A DNA stretch of 64,000 bases from contig NZ_LIPD01000011.1 in assembly GCF_001905545.1 (NCBI RefSeq), positions 249,495 through 313,494 of the forward strand. The letters run 5' to 3'. Below, in pieces: positions 24,581 through 31,667 of the stretch; the first letter of the stretch is position 1, and every line of letters starts with the position of its first letter. A model generated the notes under the pieces. It was not told where the DNA came from. It saw only the letters and a list, made by a program, of their open reading frames with translations, and searched no databases. Position numbers and translations under genes: made by a program. This DNA is from Streptomyces sp. CB02056. GTDB lineage: Bacteria; Actinomycetota; Actinomycetes; Streptomycetales; Streptomycetaceae.

Positions 24581-27251
24581 GCCGCTGAACGTCGTCAAGG
24601 CCCCCGAAGTGAGCCTGTGGAAGCCGCCGCTGGGCGACGACCGCCCCGAGGCCGGCTCCGACCCGAACGGCTCCGACGCCGGCCGTCCGCGGACTCCCGC
24701 CGACCAGGGCCCCGCCCCCGTCGGCGGGGGAGCGGGCGCGGGGGCGAACGCCGGGCCGGGCGCCGGAGCCGGCGTTCCGCAGCCGGAAGGCCACGTCGGG
24801 GACGGCCGCCGTCCGGACCCCGAGGAGCAGGAGCGCGCCGAACGCGAGCAGGCCGCCGGCCGGTTCCGCGAGCGCAGCCGCGACAGTCTGCTCGACGAGG
24901 AGGACGACGAGGGCGGGCCCGCCGCCGGCCTGGGGGCGACCTCCCGGGCCCACCGCGAGGCCCGCGGCTCCTACCGGGTGGCCGGCGACCACAACCTGTT
25001 CGACCGCACCGTCTTCCACCAGGCCCACATCGGCGACATCCACCTGCGGCTGGACAGCCGGCAGGCGGTCGGCGGGGTCGGCGGACCGGTCCCCGAGGCG
25101 GAGCTGCGGCGGGTCCGCCGGATCTACCGGGAGCCGGCGGGCTACGTCGAGCTCCAGCGGACGCTGCGCCGGCAGCGGGTCCTGGTGCTCGCCGGCGCCC
25201 CCGGCACCGGGCGGACCTGCACCGCGCTCGCCCTGCTCGACGAGCTGACGCAGCACCGGCCGTCCGCCGAGGGCGCCGCGCAGGACGCCCCGACGGACGG
25301 CCCCGCGGCAGGCGCCGTCGCGGAGCCGTCGTCCCGGGTCTCCCGGGTCTCCCCGGAGACCGCCGTACGGCAGCTGGCCGCCACCGTGTCCGACGACGCC
25401 CGGCGCGGGCACGGCTACCTGCTCGAACTCCCCTTCGTCCGCGGTGGCGTCGCCGAGCCCCCGGGCGAGTTCGAACTGGACGCCCTCGCCACGGCGCTCT
25501 CCGCCTCCGACTCCTTCGCCGTGCTGGTGGTGGCCGCCGGTCCGACGGCGACCCCGCTGCTGTCCGGCCGGTACGGCCTCATCTGCCCGCCGGCCCCCAC
25601 GGAGGAACTGCTGCGGGCCAGGATCGCCGTCCACCTGGCCGACGGGGCCGCGGCCGCCGCGGAGTCCCCCGAGGACCTGGTCGCGCGGGCCGACGAGCTC
25701 GTCGACGACGCCGAACTGCGCTCCGCGGTCGGCCTGGAGGACCTCCGACCCGCCGAGGCCGAGCTGCTCGCCGACCTGACCGCCGCCCACGTGCTCGGCC
25801 GGCTGACCCTCGCGGAACTCCTCGCGGGCTGCGCCAGCCTGGCCCCGCAGCAGGCCCAGGAGTGGTTCGCGGGCGCGGACCGCGAGATCGCCGACCCGGT
25901 CGATTCCCCCGGCCCGTCCACCCGCCGGGCCTCCGGGCAGTCGGCCGCCGCCGTCCTGCACCCGACCGCCTCCCGGATCGCCCTGGCGGTCCTCAACGGT
26001 GCCGCCCACAGTGCGGTGGCCGAGGCCGCCCGCCTGCTGACCTGGGAGCTCGCGGTGGCCCGCGACCCCGGCAACACGCCCGCCCGCCCGCTGTTCTGCG
26101 ACGACCCGGTCTCCGATCTCGCCTCCCTGCGCGCCGAGCTGACCGACGGCGAGGTGGAGACGGCGGGCATCCGGGCGCCGGCCCGGATCGTCCGCTACCG
26201 GGGCTCGGCCCTGTCCGGGGCAGTGCTCGCGGAGGTCTGGGACCGGCACCACCCGGCCCGCGAGCCGGTGGTCCGCTGGATGCGGCTGCTCGCCGACGAC
26301 CCCCGGCCCGAGATCTGGGTGCGCGCCGCGCTCGCCTCCGGCGAGCTCTGCGCGCGCGACTTCGCCACCGGCTACGAGAAGCTGGTCCGGCCGATGGCGA
26401 CCGCCCGCGCCGCCCGGCGCCGGGCCTTCGCCGCCACCGTGCTGGACCAGGCGGCCCGGCACGAGAGCCACCGGCCGGCCGTCCACGCCCTCGTCGGCGA
26501 CTGGAGCAGGTCGCCCTCCGCGCACCTGCGCTGGACCGCCGCGCTGGTGCTCGGCTTCGGCCACGCCTCGCCCGTGGAGGCCGCGCTCGACGGCCTGGCC
26601 CGGATCGGCACCCACGAGGACGGTGACAAGGCGCCGATCGCCTCGCACGGCATCGTCCGGCTGCTCGCCGGCCCCGACGACCGGGCCGTGCTGCGCCGCC
26701 TCGCCGAATGGACCGCCGACAAGCGGGTGCCCTACCAGGACCTGGGCCTGCTGGCGGTCGTCCGGCTCGCGGTGACCACGGTCGGCGAGGTGTGGGACGG
26801 CGAGGCCTGGCCGGACCTGGGCCGGTACCTGGAGTGGCCGCTGCCGCTGGCCCTCGCGGCCACCCGCCCCGACCGCGCCGTCCCGCTGGCCGACCTGCTG
26901 TGGACGGCGCTGCGCACACCGCGCTCCTACGAGGCCGCCACCGACTGCCTGGAGTTCTGGCTGCGGACCGCCGTCGACGAGGACGGCCCGGACACCAGGG
27001 CCGGTCTGGCCGCACTGCTCCCGGCCCTGGTCGGCACCGACCGCGAACGGCGGCTCCTGGACTGGCTGTTGCGACGCATGATGAGCGACCCGGACGAGCC
27101 GCTGCCGACGGCGCGGGCCCGCGAGCTGTGGGACCTCGCCACCGGCGGCCGCCCTGACGGCGACCGGCGCGGCGGACCGGAGCGGCCCTCGGACCGCCGT
27201 GAGGACGGGCGGCCGGGCGAGGGCACCAGGGAAACGGAGGAACGACGATGA
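24573..27251 (+). CDS. P-loop NTPase, STAND-like, with HEAT-like C-terminus
   Basis: An 892-aa protein starting at GTG 24573, with AGGGGGAC about 6 nt upstream and an 8-bp overlap with the cyclase-like gene. Residues about 20-115 are Gly/Pro/charged and disordered. Residues about 135-160 hold NLFDRTVFHQAHIGDIHL, a variant of the motif ending the previous protein. A Walker A motif GAPGTGRT is at about 206-213. No textbook Walker B (hhhhDD/E) was found, so the ATPase may be degenerate. The C-terminal half (about 560-860) is helical with repeated Ala/Leu/Arg-rich units resembling HEAT repeats (for example HLRWTAALVLGFGHASP). It is probably a switch or scaffold coupled to the cyclase-like protein; function unknown. 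Confidence 0.72.
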   Translation: MPKPLNVVKAPEVSLWKPPLGDDRPEAGSDPNGSDAGRPRTPADQGPAPVGGGAGAGANAGPGAGAGVPQPEGHVGDGRRPDPEEQERAEREQAAGRFRERSRDSLLDEEDDEGGPAAGLGATSRAHREARGSYRVAGDHNLFDRTVFHQAHIGDIHLRLDSRQAVGGVGGPVPEAELRRVRRIYREPAGYVELQRTLRRQRVLVLAGAPGTGRTCTALALLDELTQHRPSAEGAAQDAPTDGPAAGAVAEPSSRVSRVSPETAVRQLAATVSDDARRGHGYLLELPFVRGGVAEPPGEFELDALATALSASDSFAVLVVAAGPTATPLLSGRYGLICPPAPTEELLRARIAVHLADGAAAAAESPEDLVARADELVDDAELRSAVGLEDLRPAEAELLADLTAAHVLGRLTLAELLAGCASLAPQQAQEWFAGADREIADPVDSPGPSTRRASGQSAAAVLHPTASRIALAVLNGAAHSAVAEAARLLTWELAVARDPGNTPARPLFCDDPVSDLASLRAELTDGEVETAGIRAPARIVRYRGSALSGAVLAEVWDRHHPAREPVVRWMRLLADDPRPEIWVRAALASGELCARDFATGYEKLVRPMATARAARRRAFAATVLDQAARHESHRPAVHALVGDWSRSPSAHLRWTAALVLGFGHASPVEAALDGLARIGTHEDGDKAPIASHGIVRLLAGPDDRAVLRRLAEWTADKRVPYQDLGLLAVVRLAVTTVGEVWDGEAWPDLGRYLEWPLPLALAATRPDRAVPLADLLWTALRTPRSYEAATDCLEFWLRTAVDEDGPDTRAGLAALLPALVGTDRERRLLDWLLRRMMSDPDEPLPTARARELWDLATGGRPDGDRRGGPERPSDRREDGRPGEGTRETEERR

Positions 27252-28495
27252 CGGACGATCCACAGGCCGCCGGCCCACCGGCCCTCGCCAAGGCGGGCCG
27301 GCCCGAACGGCCGGCCGGACCGCTGCTGAAGGAGTACGGGAGCCCGGCCGAGTGCACCCGCAAGCCGAGCGCCGAGGTCGCCCTGGTGCACTTCTACCGC
27401 AACGGCGGCCACAGCGTGGTCACCGCGATGGGCACCGAGCACGTCGACCGCCCGCGCTTCGCCCGGCCGGTGACGATCTGCGAGGTGGCCCGGGGCACCC
27501 ACCTCTGCCAGCTGTCCCTCCAGATCCCGGCGGTCGGCAGCGCCACCTTCTTCGAGGTGGAGGTGGACGTGCACTGGTCGGTCGTCGACTACCGCAAGGT
27601 GGTGGACGGCCAGGTCAGGAACGTCGCGGAGCGCCTGAAGGGGCCGCTGCTGGAGCGCCTGCGCGCGATCTGCTCCGGCTACCCCGTGACCGCCGCCGCC
27701 GAGGTCGACCGCGCGGCCAACTCCGCCTGCCGCACCGGGCAGTGGAACGACCTGGGCTACGACCTCGGGCTGCACGCGGACGTCTACGTGCGGGTCGCGG
27801 TGGACAGCACGACCATCCGGCACGCCGACGCGGACCGGAACTCCGCCTACGAGGACCGCACGACGGCCCGGGACTACGACCGCGAGGTGGCGGCGGAGCA
27901 CCACCGCACCGGTTTGCTCCAGATCCGCATGCGCACCTTCCGGGCGATGCTGGACGGCGGTGAGTGGAACCAGATCTGCTTCATGCTCTCGGACAACCCG
28001 GACCAGGCGCGCGCCTTCATGGAGCTGCTGCGCCAGGAGTCCCGCGCGGACAAGCACGAGCTGCTGGAGCACACCCTGCGGCTGGTCGAGAAGGGCGTCA
28101 TCCAGTCGGCCGAACTGGAGGCGCAGGTACGGGAGTTGCTGGGAACGCCCGCGTATCGCATCGAGGGCTCCTTCGGCCGGCCGCCGATCCGGGAGCCGGC
28201 GGCGAGGCCCGAGCTCCCGGGGAGCGGCCACGGCGGCCGGGACGACCGCCGGGACGGCGGCCCGGCGTTCACCCCTATGTGGGTGCAGGCCGAACCCGCC
28301 CCCCGGGACCGGATCCCCGCGCAGGCTCCGCCCGCGCGCCGGCCCAGCGAGGCCTTCGACGACTGGGGCCGCACCGGTTCCGACACCGCACCGCAGGACC
28401 ACGCCGCTTCCGAGGACGACCGCCGCAGGGACCGCCACGACGACCACGACGACGACCGGGACCGCCGCCCGTGGTCCCCCGGTGACAGGAGCTGA
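27248..28495 (+). CDS. Possible band-7/SPFH-like protein with disordered tail
   Basis: A 415-aa protein whose ATG overlaps the previous stop (ATGA) and follows GGAGG by 7 nt. Residues about 35-190 alternate beta strands and helices in a pattern like SPFH/band-7 domains, for example FFEVEVDVHWSVVDYRKVV followed by a long helix VRNVAERLKGPLLERLRAI. Residues 190-310 are helical and charged (coiled-coil-like). From about 310 the chain is Pro/Arg/Asp-rich and ends in an Asp/His/Arg-rich tail. No membrane segment is seen. SPFH proteins form membrane-associated rings, which would suit an operon with four membrane proteins, but the match is by pattern only. Confidence 0.55.
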   Translation: MTDDPQAAGPPALAKAGRPERPAGPLLKEYGSPAECTRKPSAEVALVHFYRNGGHSVVTAMGTEHVDRPRFARPVTICEVARGTHLCQLSLQIPAVGSATFFEVEVDVHWSVVDYRKVVDGQVRNVAERLKGPLLERLRAICSGYPVTAAAEVDRAANSACRTGQWNDLGYDLGLHADVYVRVAVDSTTIRHADADRNSAYEDRTTARDYDREVAAEHHRTGLLQIRMRTFRAMLDGGEWNQICFMLSDNPDQARAFMELLRQESRADKHELLEHTLRLVEKGVIQSAELEAQVRELLGTPAYRIEGSFGRPPIREPAARPELPGSGHGGRDDRRDGGPAFTPMWVQAEPAPRDRIPAQAPPARRPSEAFDDWGRTGSDTAPQDHAASEDDRRRDRHDDHDDDRDRRPWSPGDRS

Positions 28496-28501
28496 CCGCT
28501 C

Positions 28502-29071
28502 ATGACCGCTACCGGACCCGCCCCAGCACCCGCGCCCGCCCCCGAACCCGCCCCCGCGCCCGCCCCCGAACCCGTCCCCGAACCCGTCCCCTGCTCGGAC
28601 GAGGCCCGCTTCGTCGCGGACCGCCTCCTGTGCGTCGTCCGCGAGGACATCGGACGGGCCGACACCAAGTCCTCGATCCTGCTCACCGCCGCCCTCGGCC
28701 TGCCCGCCCTGCTCCTGGACCGCAACTGGGCCGACGGCCGGCCCGGGACGCTCGCCGCCGTCCTGCTCGCGCTCGGCGGCGTGTTCTGGGCCGCCGGGGC
28801 GGTCGCGCTGGTCCGGGCGATCCTGCCCCGCACCGGAACCCTGCGCGACCACGACGGCGTGACCTTCTTCGGTGACCTGCTCACCTCCGAGGGCCGGCCC
28901 GCGCTCACCGAACAGATCGTCGCGGCCGGCCGGGACCCGCTCGACTGGCTGCTCGTCCAAGCCGTCGACGTCAGCACCATCCTGGCCGCCAAGTACCGCC
29001 GGATCCGCTGGGGCGTCGCCTGCCTGGCCCCCGGCTCGGTCCTCGCCACCGCCGGAATCCTGCTCACCTGA
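28502..29071 (+). CDS. Small membrane protein resembling the Pycsar effector (PycTM, DUF5706)
   Basis: A 189-aa protein with AGGAG 10 nt before ATG 28502, 6 bp after the previous gene. Residues 5-30 are a Pro-Ala-Glu repeat tail. Then REDIGRADTKSSILLT (47-62) leads into a hydrophobic helix (about 57-73), a second helix (83-107), a segment with TFFGDLL (121-127), an amphipathic LVQAVDVSTILAAKYRRIRW (151-170) and a last hydrophobic stretch (170-189). The A-D-x-K start, the double membrane span and the DxSxIxxxKxxRxR helix follow the PycTM pattern. Pycsar effectors respond to a cyclic pyrimidine made by a cyclase and disrupt the membrane during phage infection. Here a cyclase-fold gene lies three genes upstream. 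Confidence 0.72.
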   Translation: MTATGPAPAPAPAPEPAPAPAPEPVPEPVPCSDEARFVADRLLCVVREDIGRADTKSSILLTAALGLPALLLDRNWADGRPGTLAAVLLALGGVFWAAGAVALVRAILPRTGTLRDHDGVTFFGDLLTSEGRPALTEQIVAAGRDPLDWLLVQAVDVSTILAAKYRRIRWGVACLAPGSVLATAGILLT

Positions 29072-29077
29072 GCCGCC

Positions 29078-29133
29078 CGGCCCCGACCGCCCCACCTCGA
29101 CCGCCCTACCTCGACCGCCAGACCCCGACCGCC
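29078..29133 (+). repeat. Four tandem 14-bp repeats between operon genes
   Basis: Four adjacent 14-bp units all end in CGACCGCC (29078-29091, 29092-29105, 29106-29119, 29120-29133); the middle two are identical except at one base. They fill much of the 129-bp gap between the PycTM-like and VWA genes, the widest spacing inside this operon. A 14-bp period is not a multiple of three, so they are not leftovers of coding repeats in one frame. Confidence 0.75.
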
Positions 29134-29200
29134 TGCCACCGGCCGACGCCTGTCCGTCCGCCGACCGGTGGAACGCACCCCCGATCCAGAGGAGACGACG

Positions 29201-31570
29201 GTGCCACACCTGCTCTTCGCACGCCCTCCCGGGCGCGGCCCGACCGGCGCACGGGCCCGTGGACGCCGGCGTGCCACCGGCGGACTCGGGCGGGCCGCCG
29301 CCCTCACCGCGGCGTCCCTGCTGACCGTCGGCCTCCTGCCCGGCCCGGCCTCCGCCGAGCCGAGCCCCACGGCGGCCCCCACGACGGCCCCCGCGCCGAC
29401 GAGTGCACCGCCGGCCGCCGTCGGCCCGGTCGACTACGCGATCGCCGTGGACGAGTCGGGCAGCCTCAAGCCCGCCGAGGTCGACCGCGAGCGGGCCGCC
29501 GCCGCGGGGATCGCCCTCGGCGAGGTCCACCCGAAGTCGACCGTCACCGTGCTCGGCTTCGCCAGCGCGGACAACGAGTCCCAGCACCCGGTGGACGAGG
29601 TCTGCCCGCCCACCGTCCTGGACGGCGCCGGCCGCGACCGGATCGGCAGGTGCATCAGCGACCTGCGCAGCCGCAGGCCCGACGAGGGACAGGGCACCGA
29701 CTTCCCGAACGCCGTCCTCCAAGGGGTCAGCCGGCTCGCCGCCGGGGCCGACCCGGCCACGCCCCGGGTCCTGTTCCTCCTCACCGACGGCAGGCTCGAC
29801 GTCGGCGACAGCCCGGCCTACGGCGACCCGGCCCACCGCGCCGCCGCCGGCGAGGAGGCGCTGACCCGTGCCCTCGCCGCCGCTCAGGCCGCCCGGATCC
29901 AGGTCTGGCCGCTCGGCTTCGGCTCGGACATCGACCGGGCCGCCCTGGACCGGATGGCGGCCGCGGGCTTCCAGGGCGGTTGCGTCGACCTGCCCGACGC
30001 CCAGCCCCGGGCGACCGTGGTACCGGACGCCACCGCCGTCGCCGACGCGATGCGGACCGCCTTCGCCGCCGCCCACTGCCTGCGCGCCACCGCAGGTGGC
30101 ACCGGCCACCCGCCGATCGACATCGAGGTGCGGATCTCCCCGCTCACCACCGTGGGCAGCATCGTCGTCGACAAGGGTGACCCCCTCGTCACCGCCACCT
30201 ACGTCGACCCCGACGGCCGCGAGATCACCGGCACCACCACCGACCCGGTCTCGAAGTTCGAACTCTCGCCCCGCGACCAGACGGTCGAGTCGCTGCGCAT
30301 CACCGACCCCAAGCCGGGCCAGTGGCGGGTCCACCTGGACGCCCCGGCGGACCACCGGGCGCAGCTGGCCACCGTCAACGTGCTGTGGCGCGGCGCGCTG
30401 CGCGGCTCCATCACCATGGCGCCGCCCTCGCCGCGGGCCGGCGAGCGGGCCGTGGTGACACTCAGGCTCCAGACCCGCCAGGGGGTGGAGGTGACGGATC
30501 CCCAGGACCTGAAGGACCTGCGGGTCAGCGCCGTCCTGAGCGGCGAGGGGTTCGCGCCCGTGCCGGTCAAGCTGGCCGACGACGGCTCCGCCCCGGACGG
30601 CAGGGCCGGCGACGGCGCGTTCAGCGGGACGGTGACCGTACCCGCCGCGGCGACCGGCCGGATCAAGGTCTCCGGCACCCTCGCCGCGTCCGGGCTGACG
30701 GCCGACGAGGACCGCTCGCAGGGCACCCTGGTGGCCCCGGCGGTGCCGCTGGTGACCGCAGCCCTCACCCTCGACGACGGCGCCGGGCGGCGGCTCCACC
30801 CCGGGGACGAGCTGGCCGGCAGCCTCGCCCTGCACAACGCGGACGGCGCCCCGCACACGCTGCGGCCGGCCCTCCGGGACACCGCCCCGGGCCTGCTGGC
30901 CGTGACCCCGGAGGAGATCACCCTGGCGCCCGGCGAGTCCCGCCGGGTGGACGTCGCGGTGACGGCGGCCCGGCCCGGCGCGTTCCACGGACTGCTCGAC
31001 GGCGGCGACCTGCGGCTCGGCGGCAAGGTCACCGTGGTCGACACCACCGACCGGGACCGGGTCCTGGTCGACAGCCCCCTGTCGCTGACGATCACCCGGC
31101 CGCCGACCTTCTGGGAGACCTGGTGGTGGGCGCTGCTGCTGGGCGGCCTGGTGGCGGTGCTGGCCGTCCTGGCCGGGCTGGCCCTGCGCCTGCGGGCGCG
31201 GCTGGGCAAGGACCCGGCGGGGCTCAGGCTGCTCCTGTTGGACCCGGAGGGCCGCCAAGTCGCCGACATCGCCGCGGACTCCGGCACCAAGCGCTGGTAC
31301 GCGTTCGACGTGCACGGCCTCGGCGGCCCCGACCCCCGGCTCGTCCGGCAGCCCGGCGGACCGTACCGGGTGCAGCGCAGCCTGGACGGCGGAGTGGTGC
31401 TGGAGCGGCGTGGGCAGGCGAGGGCCCGGATCCAGCCGGACCGGCCGGTGCCGCTCGCGGGCGGGCTCGCCGTGGGGATCCGGGACGAACGGCGCGGCAG
31501 GACCCGTCCCGCGGGGCGTCCCACACCACCCGACGCCGGCGCGCAGACCGTCGTCGACGACTACATCTGA
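29201..31570 (+). CDS. Membrane-anchored, exported VWA-domain protein
   Basis: A 789-aa protein; GTG 29201 follows GAGGAG by 6 nt. Residues 1-52 are a long signal peptide with an Arg-rich segment (RGRRRATGG, 20-28), a hydrophobic core and a PASA cleavage site. After a Pro/Thr/Ala linker comes a von Willebrand A domain (about 76-290) with MIDAS residues DESGS (84-88), a Thr in QGTDF (about 168) and the Asp of LLTDGR (about 195), so metal binding should be intact. Beta-sandwich modules follow (about 300-630), then one membrane helix near 640-665 (WWWALLLGGLVAVLAVLAGL) and a ~120-residue cytoplasmic tail ending VVDDYI. The layout suits an outside-to-inside signal or adhesion protein working with the cytoplasmic tubulin-like protein encoded next. 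Confidence 0.88.
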   Translation: MPHLLFARPPGRGPTGARARGRRRATGGLGRAAALTAASLLTVGLLPGPASAEPSPTAAPTTAPAPTSAPPAAVGPVDYAIAVDESGSLKPAEVDRERAAAAGIALGEVHPKSTVTVLGFASADNESQHPVDEVCPPTVLDGAGRDRIGRCISDLRSRRPDEGQGTDFPNAVLQGVSRLAAGADPATPRVLFLLTDGRLDVGDSPAYGDPAHRAAAGEEALTRALAAAQAARIQVWPLGFGSDIDRAALDRMAAAGFQGGCVDLPDAQPRATVVPDATAVADAMRTAFAAAHCLRATAGGTGHPPIDIEVRISPLTTVGSIVVDKGDPLVTATYVDPDGREITGTTTDPVSKFELSPRDQTVESLRITDPKPGQWRVHLDAPADHRAQLATVNVLWRGALRGSITMAPPSPRAGERAVVTLRLQTRQGVEVTDPQDLKDLRVSAVLSGEGFAPVPVKLADDGSAPDGRAGDGAFSGTVTVPAAATGRIKVSGTLAASGLTADEDRSQGTLVAPAVPLVTAALTLDDGAGRRLHPGDELAGSLALHNADGAPHTLRPALRDTAPGLLAVTPEEITLAPGESRRVDVAVTAARPGAFHGLLDGGDLRLGGKVTVVDTTDRDRVLVDSPLSLTITRPPTFWETWWWALLLGGLVAVLAVLAGLALRLRARLGKDPAGLRLLLLDPEGRQVADIAADSGTKRWYAFDVHGLGGPDPRLVRQPGGPYRVQRSLDGGVVLERRGQARARIQPDRPVPLAGGLAVGIRDERRGRTRPAGRPTPPDAGAQTVVDDYI

Positions 31571-31630
31571 GCACCCCCGTCCCCGAGCACCCGTTCCACC
31601 ACCCCTGACCCGTGCCGGTCGATACCCGAG

Positions 31631-31652
31631 CCGGCCGCGCCCGCGCGGCCGG
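31631..31652 (+). promoter_or_regulatory. Intercistronic hairpin before the tubulin-like gene
   Basis: CCGGCCGCGC (31631-31640) and GCGCGGCCGG (31643-31652) are perfect inverted repeats 2 nt apart, ending 15 nt before ATG 31668. The hairpin would lie right beside the ribosome site (AAGGCGGA) and could reduce or time translation, or cut transcription between the VWA and tubulin-like genes. Confidence 0.45.
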
Positions 31653-31667
31653 ATGAAGGCGGAACCC

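Noticed and set aside
24558..27278. Open frame antisense to the P-loop NTPase gene
   Set aside because: The sense frame has a start with ribosome site, gene overlaps on both sides and a Walker A motif; the antisense product is low complexity.
31653..31667. ATG 31653 as start of the tubulin-like gene
   Set aside because: It directly follows a 10-bp inverted repeat with no free ribosome site; ATG 31668 starts right at the conserved KIFQPMLFVG strand.
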